A stretch of 64,000 nucleotides of DNA. Source: Heracleum sosnowskyi. Taxonomy: Eukaryota; Streptophyta; Magnoliopsida; Apiales; Apiaceae. Shown here piece by piece: positions 21,501 through 34,051 of this stretch. The translations under genes were made by a program, and so were the position numbers. The notes below the pieces were generated by a model that was not told the DNA's origin, did no database searches, and saw only the letters and a program-made list of their open reading frames with translations. Location: the NCBI GenBank assembly GCA_030848705.1, contig CM061243.1, positions 113,856,674-113,920,673 on the forward strand. The letters are read 5' to 3'. The first letter of the stretch is position 1. The number at the start of each line of letters is the position of its first letter.

Positions 21501-22709
21501 TTTGTATTTTTGTAAAGTTCTTGTGTTTTTCTAGTTTCTGGCCGCTAATAGATACATTTAGATTAAAAGTGCATCAGCTGTTGTCTAGTACCATGTATTC
21601 CTCTCTTCCCCTTTTTGATGACACTTATAATGTATCTATATGTATGTTACATTTAAAAACCACTGGTACTCTGCACTTGCGTATTTCACTTCAATTATTG
21701 ATATAATTGAAGTTGGCGGTTTGTTCTCCATTCAAACTGATTCTGTTCATTTACTTTTATGAATGACTTCCGAACTGCTTGATCAGCTGTAATTATATTG
21801 GGGAATGTAAGCTCGTGTTCATATAAAATGGGTTTCAATATGTTCTGGTTTTAGGAAAATTTGTAAAAAGATCCAACTCAAAATATTTCATTTTGGCTAG
21901 TGCTCTGCTGCTATCTGATAATAGCGAAGTCTATATTGTTGAAACTTTATCAGCTGTAATATCAATAATATCAAAATCCATATCCATTGTTAGATGTAAA
22001 TATATATTACATGTAGGGACATGTAGCTATGAGGTCATGTGTTCATATATATAATGGGAAATGTAGTGAATTATGTAGAAGTATCGACTTTTAACATACT
22101 CAGGTATGTAAGAACATTAGATCATGTGGTAGGTCTGGTGTTAAGCTCGCCTCTGATTTGCCTTTGAGATTGCAATGGGATTGACGAAAAGGAAGGAAAA
22201 AAAAAAAGCAAGGGTACTTGGACTAACACGAGCATAGTTTGTCTGTGTGATTGACGAAGAGGAAGAAAATTGCTATAGATTTTTTGATATTGCCAATAGA
22301 AATATGTATACTTGGACTAACATGAGCATGAAATATCATCTTCTTAAAACTTGAGAATGCTATTTTGGCCTTGAACTTCCTCATCCACCTTCACGGTTCC
22401 TCAATGAGTCTGTACATAACTTTTGAAAAGACCAATAGCCTAATAGTGTTCCTCTGTGAGCTTCTTTTTCATATGACCTCTATATATTTGTTGAACCACA
22501 TGAACCCCCATACAGATTTTAATCTATTGGTCAATTGTAAAAAGTGCCTTCCACTTATATTTGGTGTTTGGCAGGATGAGAAGAAACTAAGAGACACACT
22601 TCTTTTCGCAAATGCTTGTGGTGCTGTAACTGTAACAGAGAGAGGAGCGATCCCTGCCATGCCCACAAAGGAGGCAGTCTTGGAAATGTTGGCAAAAAAT
22701 GCTGGATGA
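18553..22709 (+). CDS. FRK7: fructokinase (pfkB family), FRK7-like
   Basis: Cytosolic ATP:D-fructose 6-phosphotransferase feeding hexose into starch synthesis and glycolysis. Seven exons: 18553-18574, 19354-19571, 20152-20364, 20460-20657, 20783-20923, 21356-21472 and 22575-22709. They total 1044 bases, giving 347 residues. The tiny first exon (MTESHAF) was chosen because its join yields FDQIKDLTIN in frame before VICFGELLIDFVP. Visible motifs are the N-terminal substrate part GGVSLAEAP, pfkB signature 1 GGAPANVAVGISRLGG, YDPNLRLPLWPS, and pfkB signature 2 DTTGAGDSF with catalytic Asp285. The C-terminus ends FANACGAVTVTERGAIPAMPT. Length is normal for plant fructokinases and there is no transit peptide. 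Intron 4 (20658-20782) has a GC donor (AAG|GCAAGC). Intron 6 is 1.1 kb and repeat-bearing. Confidence 0.95.
18885..19268. repeat. 187-bp-period tandem duplication in fructokinase intron 1
   Basis: The blocks beginning CCAAGGAGGGTAGAATTA (about 18892) and TCAAGGAAGGTAGAATTA (about 19078) continue in parallel through TTTCGAGATGTACTTTT, TAGGCCTCGTT-AGTCGTTTGTGT and CATCAACTGTGTGTT. Identity is high but not perfect, so the duplication is older than that in the helicase gene. Confidence 0.85.
22165..22330. repeat. imperfect direct repeat in fructokinase intron 6
   Basis: GATTGACGAAAAGGAAG ... TACTTGGACTAACACGAGCAT recurs as GATTGACGAAGAGGAAG ... TACTTGGACTAACATGAGCAT about 70-90 bases later. The first copy carries an A-run of about 13. 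Confidence 0.65.
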
Positions 22710-23640
22710 GGAGGATATGAAAGAGAAACTCCTCCATGTTTTTGTACATGTTTTGGTTAAGCTAAATGTAATATCTAAAGATTCCTGCTCTGGAAGCCAG
22801 AAACGCATCCTGCAGCAGTTTTCATTTTTGTCGTATTTCACCTTGTTAAGATAAAATTGTAGAGAGAATACTAATAAATACCATAAACTCTTAAGCAAGG
22901 TTGCGTGCAACCGGTATGATGTTACTTGTAGAAGCCTACAAGGAATTACAGAAAGCGTAGTTGTAGTATATCCATATATGTGTTTATATGGATACTCGAG
23001 AATCTAATGTAGCACACAGCATTGATGCATACTGAGCTGCTCTTGGAAGCTCACATTATTTGAAATTAATCCATCTCTCTTATATTTATATAAAGGCCAT
23101 TGGCATTTGACATTGGTTTTTTTTATGTTTTTTTTTAATTATAACATTTACAAAATGTCCCTCTTACTACATGGAATTCTTTTGCGTTTCATGTTGACTT
23201 GCACTGTTTTTTTCCTTAAAAAGTAATTTACTCGTGTTTACTTTTTAAAAAATACAAAAAACATTTTCTATGTAATGCTCCATTTTTCTGAAAAAATGCA
23301 TTTAAGCAGCACTTTATACTGGTCTTTTAAACTACTTATTTTCTCTAGTACTCTCCTCCATCATCTCTCACAGTGTATAGTTTTAATTTTGAATAAAGTC
23401 TATAAAATAGATAATTTCTGTTTTACATATTTTCTTTCTATAAACTAAATTTAAATTTATTTATTTATTTAAATTTTTATAAAATTAATTAAACTTATTT
23501 TTTAATCTGCAGGTGGAAGCGGGGGAGTAAAAACGAATTAAAGTGTGGGACGTATATGAGTTAATTAATAGACAATTGTTTTGAAACTAAACTGGTAAAT
23601 CACGCACGCTCACACTGAGCCCATATCTTACGGCGAATTT
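22710..23640. other. intergenic spacer
   Basis: The first 200 bases are probably 3' UTR of the fructokinase. The rest is AT-rich with no ORF. The last stretch should hold the promoter of the DUF662 gene, but no clear TATA box was picked out. Confidence 0.5.
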
Positions 23641-23705
23641 CACGCACGGCGAAGTGATCTTTTGCCGGAGTTTGTTAGTTGAAAACGACGACGACGGGAT
23701 CTAAA

Positions 23706-23827
23706 ATGTCCACCGACAACAATGCGAAGAATCAAAATGCAACACCTCCACCACCACCTGAGATCGGCCCCGACGGTCTTCGTAGAGAATCTTCCGTCAT
23801 TTCCTACACCGAGAAGGTCTCTCTCTC

Positions 23828-23873
<46 letters not shown>

Positions 23874-26845
23874 TCTCTCTTATATCTATAGATATGCACT
23901 CATGGTGAATTATTCTGTATCATGATTTGATGTAACTACGGTTTGTTGTTTCAGATTATCGAGGAAGAGCAACTTCAATTGAGAAAGTGAGTAGCAGTAT
24001 TTTGCCTATTTTGATATGCTTGCTTATTGATATTTCTCGATTTTTATGCTGAATTGATTTTTCTTATTTTACTTTCTCTTCATATGAAACTGTGATTTGA
24101 TTTTCTCCAACTTCTAATATAACACATTTTGCACTCTGTGGAGCTAGGTTATGTAGTTTAGAGTATTGAATCCTGCATTAGTCAAAATCCATAAGTTCGT
24201 GTAGTTTTTACATTTTTTGAGTATCTATTTCTCTAGGATTAAGTTTAAATAGGACTCTTACGGATTATACCTTAAAGTCAAAAATGCGGAGAAAGGATGT
24301 TTGCAGCTGCGAAAACTAAGATTGATAAACTTGGTACCTTAAAGTCATGTGTTGGAATTTTTTGTTAATTTGCATCCGAGACTGGAGCCACTATGTGTTG
24401 CAAACAAGAATGTACAGAAATTTCAAGACACTCGATCAATATGAGGCCTCATTGCCCTAAATTAAGTATTATGCTAAAAAAAATGCATCTTTATTCTCCA
24501 CTTGTCAATTTCTTATGTATGCCTTTCCTCAACACCTCTCAGATATATCGACGAAAATTATTCTAAAATTCGTGATGTCGAAAAAGAGCTTACAAATCTT
24601 AATATGGAGATGAAACTCACAGCTGGACCAAAAAAGGCAGGTTAGTGTACTTCCTCAATAATCTTACAAAATTTGTATTATTTTTTTTCTTTCGATTATC
24701 GCAGTAAGTGATCATTTTTGTGTCTCCTAACATGGATATCCTTTAGCACTTGAACACATGAGAAAGAAAATTGAAATATCAACTGAGAAGATTCGTCTTG
24801 CTAAGCTGAAGGAAGAACAAGCGCAGAAGGTTTGTCTCTTTCAGTTGACTCAAGAGTACTTATCCTGTCAACTATACTATTCATTTCTATAATCACAAAC
24901 GACACTTATCTCTCGATAATGTGCTTCTATAATCACAAACGATACTTATCTCTCGATAATGTGCTTCCTGAATTCTTAGTATACTACAGCTTCGAATTTT
25001 GATTTTTTTTTTTGACATGTTATATTGATCATATTTGGAGTCTTGTTATACTGAATGCCCTGTTGTATTTGTCACTTACTTCAGCTATTATCTTTTCAAT
25101 CCTTTATTCACTACAGCTTGGAAAGTATTCAATTATGATTTTTAACTGTTGTAAATGAATCCAATTAAAGTGAAAATTTTGTCCTAGATTAATCATATCA
25201 TGTACAAACGTAAAAAGTTCATTCTCTCTGTATCTCTAAACTTCAGTATTTAAGCTCGAGTGCTCAACCAACAACCAGAATTTTATAATCATAATGGTCT
25301 TGTATTAGAAAAAGTTATCATATTGATTTTTAGAATGTGATGTAATACCACGGAAACCTGAAATCAACATTTGCATTGTAATGCTAAGTCACATGGAGCT
25401 ACATCTGGCTCTATGCCTCTATCCGACATGGCCATATGGTGACAGGTAGGAGCATTACTGTCTGAAATAGCTATCCAGCTTGTAGCTTTCTATTATAGAA
25501 TGTACTAACCTACACTTCGTCTACTCCAGTATGAGGACGAACAAAGTTCAGAGTTGATCATATATTTTTAGATTCGTAATTTTGAAATGTGCTTTCCATT
25601 ATTCTCCCTCCGCTATAAAATGGATAATCACTTTAGACTTCTATAAGAGTTCAGTTTGGCTGATTTACATTTTTAATTTATTTTTTTTGAAAGTAGCTCA
25701 TATTGTTTCTTGTTAATGCAATTACATGTACTGTACATAAACGGTAAAACTTTCCCCAAAGTACGTACAGATAACATAATTATTACTGCATATGTTAAAT
25801 GAAATGAGAAGAAAGTCCAACTAATTAAATCCTTTGAAACTTGATATATTAGTATTTAGTACTCAAGAGTTAAGATTTAATTAGACATGTACTGCAGTTA
25901 GGCATGTCATTTCATACAATGCAGGTACAGTGTGTGTGTGTGTGTCTGTTATATTTAACAAAGAACGATCGTCTTAAACTACGCTGGTTGTGTAGTATGT
26001 TCACTAGGTATAGCTAACAAAAAGTGTTGCTTCCTCTAGGCATGGGAAGAAGCAACAAAAGCTGTCAAGGATGAGGAAGCAATTAAGCAGAGCCTGTGTG
26101 AAGACTTAAATCGTCTGGTATATGATTTAGTATATTTTGAAGTGACTTGTTTTTGAAGCTCTCCAGTGTGTCGCTAATATTGATTCTGTATTTTCACGAC
26201 ACAATTAAACTTTATAGGTTCAAGAAAGTAATAATACACAATTTGAAAGACTCGGAGAACTAAAAAGAAGACTAGAGGCTTTAAATCCAAGCAGATCATC
26301 CAACTCCATCTCTCATGTAAGTAACTATTCAGTTTTTGCATGTGATGATCTTATTTTGAATAGCATGTGAAAATAAACAAATATCTTAAAGAATTTTGTA
26401 TCCAAAAAGTTCTTTCACTTGCAAATGTTTCCAAATACTAAACATTGTGTTGTGAAATTTTTTCAAAGCAACAAACTTTTAACTTTGTTTTTGGAAGTTG
26501 CTTGGGTGTGCATATCATGTGAATGCAGTAAAAAGTAGCATAATTGTTGTTAAATTATACTTTTAGGATGGGAGTCATGTACAGAACGCTACAGCTCCTG
26601 TAGCAGTATTAGCTCATAGTTCAGTGGAGACATCTGTGGGATCACCTGGCAATGTAGCTAATCAAGGAAATGTCGGGATTGCAGCAGTAGTGATAAATGG
26701 CCAGAATCAACAACCTCATGTTGATGCTGAAGGAAGGAAGAAGAAAAATGTAGTCCAAGGACGAGGAAGAGTTGGAGCAGTACCCAAGGGTAGAGGACAG
26801 CCTGGCTGGACAGGGGCTGGGTTTGATGTGGATGGCAGAAGCTGA
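23706..26845 (+). CDS. RAB6-interacting golgin / DUF662 family coiled-coil protein
   Basis: Seven exons: 23706-23816, 23955-23986, 24543-24640, 24747-24829, 26040-26117, 26218-26316 and 26567-26845, encoding 259 residues. The protein starts Met-Ser with a polyproline patch, then EIGPDGLRRESSVISYTEK, the family signature. A long Glu/Lys-rich coiled coil follows (about residues 38-175) with LRRLE-like heptads. The Gly/Arg tail is VQGRGRVGAVPKGRGQPGW. DUF662 proteins in Arabidopsis are small coiled-coil proteins grouped with RAB6-interacting golgins. Some have been linked to microtubules and immunity; I infer no more here. The in-frame codons upstream of 23706 contain no ATG, so 23706 is the start. 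Intron 1 opens directly with a (CT)n tract. Confidence 0.88.
23817..23880 (+). repeat. (CT)n microsatellite at the 5' end of DUF662 intron 1
   Basis: The intron begins GTCTCTCTCT and continues as almost pure CT with two CCCT interruptions for about 60 bases, so the microsatellite includes the splice donor. Confidence 0.95.
24881..24967. repeat. 41-bp tandem duplication in DUF662 intron 4
   Basis: TATAATCACAAACGACACTT and ATCTCTCGATAATGTGCTTC are repeated once directly, with a single C/T difference. It is a very recent local duplication. Confidence 0.9.
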
Positions 26846-28249
26846 TAAGAATAACATTCTTGTAGCGAAGATGTGAGATAAAAGACTGTCTGAAGTTGCA
26901 GGTATACTGTTTAGTCTGTTTCTTTTCAATTTGCTCATTAACTGTATTTTCTCATTTGTGCTTTTTTGTTGCAAAAAATATAAACAGTAGGTAATTGTAC
27001 AAATTATTTCAATATATTTACCTGTTCATGACCACTTTCTGTTTCAAATTATAAAAATTCATGACCATTATCTTGTGAGTTCTGTGAGAAATTTGATCAA
27101 GCTTGTACTACCTCAGGCGACCACTTCACATATACTCATTTTCTTTAAAATGATTTTGTTGTAATTGAAAAGTTAAATGATTTATTACGACGTCTTTGAA
27201 ATATGCAAACATGCAAGTGAAAAAAATGTTACCTAATTTATTAACAGAATTTGATCCACATTATTCCTTACATATTTCGTTTGTTAAAGTTTATTTTTCA
27301 GAAAAAATATATATGTTATCCACTTTAAATATGAAGTACAAAATTTTCACATTTATGTGGAATTACTTTGTTTAATATTAACTAATGACAAGTAAATATT
27401 AAGTAATATTTCAAATATTAATTGAATAGTAAAACTGTTATTTGAAAGGTCCCATGTACAATTTATTTTTACATGTGCTAAAATATATTGATAATGATTG
27501 AATTAAAATTTGTTTTCTTATTTGAATTCAGGGAAAAAAATTATTTACGAAGCTTTTGTATAGAATTATGTAAGAGAAAGCGGACCTGAAATGTATCTCA
27601 GGGTAGTTTCCTAAAACCCATCCATACTACGTCGTTTAGACATCTTTTTCTATTTTCTCCAACTTCCGGCTACAAGTCTGTTCTCTCTTCATTGTCTATA
27701 TAACCCAAGTACAGCTAGCTCTCTTGCACACCAAAAACTATTTATGAACCAGTTCCTTTATTTGTCATTGAACTTGCATAATACTTTCATTATTCTTTTT
27801 GTTTTTCCTCTAAAAGTTGTTACTTTTATAATTCTTCTATTCTGCTTCATCTCTGTTTTTTTCTCTGATTTTCACAAAGTACAAATTTGTATCGTGAAGT
27901 ATGTACGGACCATAACCATAGAGCTACTGAGTATGAAATAGTCTGCCAAACTTTTCCCCAAGAAATTTCACAATCTATGCACCAAATAAACTTGGCCTAA
28001 GATATAATGACTTTCAAAATTTTAACATTCAATACCTTACAAGCCTTTTTTTGCGCAAAACTTTTTTCGGACAATAAATAAGACTACAAAACATAAATTC
28101 TAACATGAGTACCAAAATCATAAAAACAAAGTAATACGCCGGACAAAAACACAAAAGTTCCAAATGCACCCCCTATTGAAGCAGGCTCTAGCTCTCTGGT
28201 ATGTGCTAATTTGAACAAGGCATCTAACACCTTGAACATCAAAAGCTAA
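26846..28249. other. convergent intergenic spacer, no gene seen
   Basis: This lies between the 3' ends of the DUF662 gene (+) and the FKBP53-like gene (-). It is AT-rich. A CTATATAACCC box at 27697 with downstream CTCTCTTGCACACC looks promoter-like, but no ORF of family character follows. Confidence 0.5.
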
Positions 28250-31200
28250 TTAGTTTACATCCACCAGTTCAACATCAAAAACAAGCCACGAGTTTGGTGG
28301 TATGGATGCACCAGCACCTTTACTCCCATAGCTGCATCAATGAACACCACGGGTAAGGTGTATAATTTAATAAAAGTACTTAACAAGCATAATTAGCATA
28401 AAAACTTCACAAATGTTTATTTCTTTGCCAAGTGCAAAACACTAACATTGTTAAGTCTGTTTATGCCAGTGAGATAAATATTAATCTTCTATGGATTGTG
28501 TGGTAACAATTTAATCTTGTCTTCTATGCATTATTACTGTGTATCAAAATATGGCCTTTTGCTTAACTTGGTGATCACGTTAGGACCAAAACATCTGATA
28601 AAACCCTACTACTGAATCCAGAAATAAAGATTAGAAGTTATATGGCGAAACTAATAAAAAAATAAAAATGCTAGGGAACCCCAAACTTGTCCCAAAATTT
28701 GTCCAAAATGCTTATGTGTCATCAGTTTAATTGGTAACTTTCTAAATAAAAATATGAGACCCCGTGCATACATATGATCCCCAAATTAAAATGTGCCATG
28801 TCCCATGCCACGTCATTTGGGTATTTTTTGGGAGATTTTTTTGGGTTCCCTGGCATTACTCATGAAAAAAACTTGACATATATTTAACTCCGTTTATATT
28901 AGCTATGCTATATACCCTTGGACACCTCAATGAATGTACATTGTACCTTGCATCTCCATTGAAATCTAAATACCAATGAAACATGCAAATATTACATACC
29001 CCATAGCTGGCGGAATTGTAAGTCTTCTTTTGTCACCAACGCGCATACCTGATGAAAGTAAAAAAAAGTAATATTGAAGATTCAGTACATGATTCATTCA
29101 TTAATTAATAGAAGATCAAACAATTAAAATCAATAGTTATGTGTTCATAGTGATGGTAAAGAGATTACTAAATGCAAGATGTTTTAAACATAACAAACAA
29201 AACAACAAAAATAAGTGAGTACCGTTCACTCCAACATCCCATCCTTTAATCACTTGTCCTATACCTGCAAGTAAAAGATAGACAATAGTTTAAAAAAACG
29301 GTAAGAGATTGCACATTAACAATATCTCGTATTAAGCTTCAACATACCTAGGCGGAACTTGAATGGAGCTCTGCCAACATTAGAATCAAATATCTTGCCA
29401 TTCTTCTTGAGCTTACCAGTGTAATGTACACTAACCTGAAAAGGCAGGTACATTTCAGTATCATCAATTATACTCGAGTTTGAAATAAACTCATAACGCC
29501 ACTAGATTACATTAAATCATTCACATTATCTATGGAGGCGTCTGCACACAGATCTGCCACTAACAATTTCTACTTTGTACAAAGAATATCAAGCGATACA
29601 CGGAAATGGTACTTGTTGCAATAAAGAACACAACTATGAAAGAAACAAAGTTTGCTACTCTGCCCATATCATAATCACATCAAAATACAGCACTGACAAT
29701 TACGGAGATTTAAATTCACCTTTTTTCCAGGAGTTGCTTTCCTCCCATCTGGTTTACCCATTCCCAACTCCTGAATCACTAATCCATTAGGGAAGGTCCT
29801 TTCTTGAAGTGGCTTGACTTCTTTTTTCTCCTTGATGTTCGTATTGGACACATTGTTTTCCGAAAGAGTCTGCAATACATTTGCCTCAGCTACAATATCC
29901 TGCTTCTTGTTCTTTTTCTTCTTTTTCTTCTCCCTAAAACAATGTCAACACTTAGCACCACAGGCAAGACATTGGTAAGCATGTTAAAACATGCAAAATA
30001 CTGGTATTACAAACATTAAAGTGTTACAGCCAACTGTGAGCATATAGCTTGTGCAAACTAAGAGTTATAATTATTAATAGTGTTAGCCTACAGCACATAA
30101 GGCAGATGTAGCTATGGAAATCATGAAATTGCAACAGCTACAAATCGTTAATTAGCATAAAAGGAAAATTTACTGTATCATAACTAACACGAGTGGCAGT
30201 TTAAAGCTCTACCACAAAAAACACCCACTGAAAAGCACATGCAAGAAAAAGGAAAGGATCTTAGTAGAGGCAGCTGACTTGATCTCAATGATATAAGAAG
30301 GTACGTGTAGCAATAATATAGATGTATGTATTTCTTAATATTGTTAGCACAAGGAACAATACACAGACGAGGCTAGTCAATTTCCGAGGGAACACTAGTA
30401 ACTGCTTCAAATTAAAAAGTTTTACAGCTGACTTGATCTAACTTGTTGAGGATAATACAGTACTAGCAATTAATTAGCGAGGAATCATGTAACAGGCCTC
30501 ATACCGTCACATAAGTTAAGAAATTGCAAGCACAAAATGACGACTTCAACCTACTTTAACATTTGCCCTGATCAAGTATGGCTCCCAAGAACCACAAGAT
30601 GATAATAGCTTCTATTTTCTAAGAGAATACAGTACTTACTTTCCACTGGGTACCACCACACTCTTATTTTCATTTGCCACTGCCTGATTCACATCTGTGG
30701 TGGTTACTTCATCAGGCAGGACAGCAATGTCACTTTCTTTAATAGGTTCTTGAACCTTTTCTTCTTTATCCCTTATTTTCTTCTTCTTGTTTTTCCTAGC
30801 TTGGTTATCATTGATTTCATGGTTGGTAGATCCTTCCAACGACAGCCCAGTTTCTCTGATTAATTGGCAAAAAATAAGAGAAAAGGCTAACTTAGCAAGC
30901 AGGAAAGAAATGACTACAAACATGAATAGTTGTATAGTAATATAGTATATGTAAATCTAAAAAACACCCGGTACGAAAAGATGCTCTTACCTCAGCTGAT
31001 CCCCATCTTCAGTAATAGAATGAATCTTTCTTTTTGTGCTTTTCACACTAGCATCATTATCCTTTCCCTTCTTTCCTGCAGCTTTCTCTTCTACTTTCTT
31101 TTCTTCGGTATTCTGGACAGAAGCTTCTTTCTTACCAGATATTGGAAACCCATCTTCATCTTCACTTTCCATGACTGGACTTTCATTACCACTCTTGACA

Positions 31201-32999
31201 GCAATTTGTTTCTGAGAATTATCATTGTCGTCAGACCCACGCGACTTGCTTTTTTTCTTTTTAGGCTGTGACGCGTCATTTTCTTTCACAGGTTCCTCAT
31301 CATCATTTATCTCCTCAATCCTCACTACATGAATAAGCAAAATACAGGTGAGTTGAGTAGTAATCTTAGCAATACAATTAATATCGAAAGAAGGAAACTA
31401 AAAACAATTAGAGTTGTAGAGAAGATTGAATTATTTAAAAAGTTCCATGCCCAAATATCCTCATATTAGGATAAAGTGGTATCATAGTAGTAGAATAACA
31501 AATAACCAAAAAAAATTCATCAAGAGATTATTTACAAAGTTCCATGCCCAAATATCCTCGTATTAGGATAAAGTGGTATCATAGTAGTAGAATAACAAAT
31601 AACCAAAAAAAAATCATCAAGAGTTAAGTATTGGTTTGTGTTGTCTGACAAACATACTTATCCAAGCTTCTCACAGTTACACCTTCCTTTACCATATTAG
31701 AAACCTTTTGTTCCATTATCAAACTTATTCATCAAGCAGATCTTTTAAAAGGCCTGGCAAGGCAATCAAGATAGTAAACGACCAAGCACTGTCACAGCTG
31801 CAAATGTTATTTCATCAAGTAAAAACTTTTTGGTTTGTGTTTAATGACATACTTAAACAAGATCCTCACGGTTCACCTTTCTATGAAACATAATCTTAAT
31901 TTAAAAACCTTTTGTTCAATTCTTAACATCACTTATCAACCCAATCACGTAAATTCCACACCAAAAAATTAAAAGGCATTGGTCAAGCAGTCACAAAAAA
32001 TTGAAAAGTTTGTTTCAGTTGCAAATGTACACTAAGTGGCTTCTTTGAAGTAGTGTAAACTTCCATAAAAGGGGGGGGGGGGGGGGGGGGGGGATACCTC
32101 CACTTTTAGGAGCATGTGAAGGTGGGAATAAATCCATATCATCATCAATGAAATCATCCTCATCTTCTTCAGAATCATGGTCAGAAGACTCTTCATACTC
32201 ACTGTCAGATGACCCGATATCTACCCCGTAACCATCGCTTTACACCAGAGTAAAGGAACCAGCAAACGTTAAATACAGTTCAAATAATTATAATTCAACA
32301 CCCTAGTTAGCATACATAACATTATAATGCAGTCAAACAACAATGCATGTATCATAAAATGAATGATAACCAATTATATAAGCTAGATTAAAGGATACGC
32401 ATCATGGTCATGTCCGCATTGATCCTCGTTTTGACCATAGAAATAGCCAGAGAGATGGACGCTATGAGGCCCAATGACAGACAAGGTTACTTCATCCTCC
32501 TCCTCAAATTCAATATTCAATGAGCATGTCTCATTTTTCCCCGGTAACAAGGAGCACAAGTAAATTGGGCTCTTGTCACCTACATTGCATTGAAGTAGTA
32601 TCCTCTTTGTTGATGAATAATCACCTAGAGTCGCCTGAATTGTAAATCAACACACAATATTTAGCAATATAAATCAAAGGACTATAACAGTCATTTCACC
32701 TATAAAACCACAATCATTTAATAAAATATTAATCTCTTACAATTAATTTTATAAACAACTTTTAATTAGTTTACAAATCATTTTGAAGCTATAAACTATC
32801 CCACTGAAATAATATTAAAAACTAGGAGTGGGGGAAACAGGCACAGCAAGTTTGAAAGCCAACACAGCCTAATTTACATTAAAAATATAGAGGAAAACAT
32901 ATAGTGATAAAATAAATGATGAAATACGGATATAATACTAAAAACATGAGATAAGCAAGCAACAGTTGACTTAGAGCAATTGATATGTGTGTGTGTGGG

Positions 33000-33032
<33 letters not shown>

Positions 33033-33291
33033 AAAGCGGGAGAGGGAGAGGGAGAGGGAGAGGGAGAGAGAGAGGGGGGGGGGACCTGAGAAACATGAAG
33101 CCTTCCTAGTTCGTCATCGTACTTGTGAACAAATGGCTTTCCAGGCTTGACTTCAATTCCTGTAATGAATTTATAAGAAACAGATACATAAAAATAAATA
33201 AGTGATGTGTTATAGGTATTGATGGGGGGTGGCAACGCAGTAGAAACAAGAAAGAATTGAAGAAGGAGGAAGACAAACCCCAAAACGCCAT
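28250..33291 (-). CDS. FKBP53: FKBP53-like nucleolar histone chaperone and peptidyl-prolyl isomerase
   Basis: Eleven exons (5' to 3'): 33279-33291, 33086-33159, 32399-32634, 32098-32237, 30991-31324, 30640-30855, 29720-29933, 29348-29435, 29223-29264, 29000-29048 and 28250-28331. They total 1488 bases, or 495 residues, with every junction in frame. The N-terminal nucleoplasmin-like domain begins MAFWGIEVKPGKP and includes CSLLPGKNETCSLNIEFEE. Two acidic tracts (SSDSEYEESSDHDSEEDEDD) and Lys-rich blocks (KKKKSKS, KKKKKKNKK) follow, for histone binding and nuclear/nucleolar targeting. The C-terminal FKBP domain (about 395-495) has VHYTGKLKKNGKIFDSN, FRLGIGQVIKGWDVGV and PPNSWLVFDVEL, and the core binding-pocket residues look intact. 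Family role: histone chaperone that represses rDNA transcription. Two introns open with C-tracts next to the donor. Confidence 0.95.
31436..31630. repeat. 97-bp tandem duplication in FKBP53 intron 4
   Basis: AGTTCCATGCCCAAATATCC starts at 31441 and again at 31538. The copies run through AGGATAAAGTGGTATCATAG and AATAACCAAAAAAAAT with only one or two differences. Further right (about 31640-32040) a weaker repeat of the TTGGTTTGTGTT / CATACTTA-CAAG / CATCAAG type is visible. Confidence 0.9.
32071..32093. repeat. 23-base G homopolymer next to the FKBP53 exon 4 donor
   Basis: An uninterrupted run of 23 G on the + strand (C on the transcribed sense) starts four bases into intron 4 (intron begins GTATCCCC). 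Length should be treated as approximate because such runs slip in sequencing. Confidence 0.9.
32995..33083. repeat. (GA)n-(G)10 tract at the FKBP53 intron 2 donor
   Basis: On the gene strand the intron begins GT followed by ten C and then CT/CCCTCT repeats for about 80 bases. The + strand reads GGGGAGAGAGAG ... GGGAGAGGGAGA ... ten G. Confidence 0.9.
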
Positions 33292-34051
33292 TTGTAATTT
33301 GAGGTTAAAGCTGCTGCTGCTGGAAAATGTGTGCCTTAAAACCCTAGTAGTAGGAGACCAGAGAAATGACACGCTCGCCTCTTGCTTTTAAACCCCCCCT
33401 GCCCCTTGCTTTGCTTTAAACTAGTCACGTGGTCAGCCCGTGCGTCTACTATCTCAAATAAAAAAAAAATTATTATTTAATTAATTATAATTGTAATTTT
33501 GATAATAATAATAGTAGGGTTTGGACTCTGAAAGAAGTGTCAAATTGTGTTTGCAAATTTGTTTTTTCATAATAATATTAAAAATAAGTATCACAACTTA
33601 CAGAGAAAATACATTATTCATTAATTATAATTTTTCAGTTGATGCAAATAGTGAGTAGATCGAAATTATTTTCATTTTCACTTTATATTGGATAAAATGG
33701 TCATATGTTAACCAAAACATTGATATACTCTTTTCGGAGAAACAGCACTACTGCTGTACCAGACCATTTTTCTCCGGGTTTACATTGGAGGAGGGATAAA
33801 TGGAGTAAACCTATTTTCTGAACTTTGATTTATATTTTATAAACCTACAATATCACATGTTAAATGGTTGACCAAACCAACCACATCAAATACACATGTA
33901 AAACTTAATAATACTCTTATCTCACTTCGATTTAAAAACCAAACTTAGAAGATGCACAATTCTCAATTTATCGAATATGTTACAACCTTGTCAGAAACAA
34001 AACAGAGGTAAGAAACTGTACGGGGTCATTGTTTCTGTGAACATCAACTTA
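33292..34051. other. spacer between FKBP53-like promoter and HIR3-like 3' end
   Basis: The right flank of the FKBP53-like start (33292-33420) should hold its leader and promoter. The rest is AT-rich with no ORF. Confidence 0.5.

Noticed and set aside
22365..22574. N-terminal extension of the last fructokinase exon
   Set aside because: The open frame continues into intron 6, but the family junction and a GGCAG acceptor place the exon start at 22575.
27744..27941. 65-codon ORF near 27.8 kb
   Set aside because: Hydrophobic by AT-richness only; no family match recognised.
30930..31271. 113-codon ORF on the + strand
   Set aside because: Antisense to FKBP53 exon 5; composition reflects the complement of an acidic/Lys-rich exon.
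33106..33372. ORF extending the FKBP53 N-terminus
   Set aside because: It reads through intron 1; the true frame leaves after MAFWG at 33279 and resumes at 33159.
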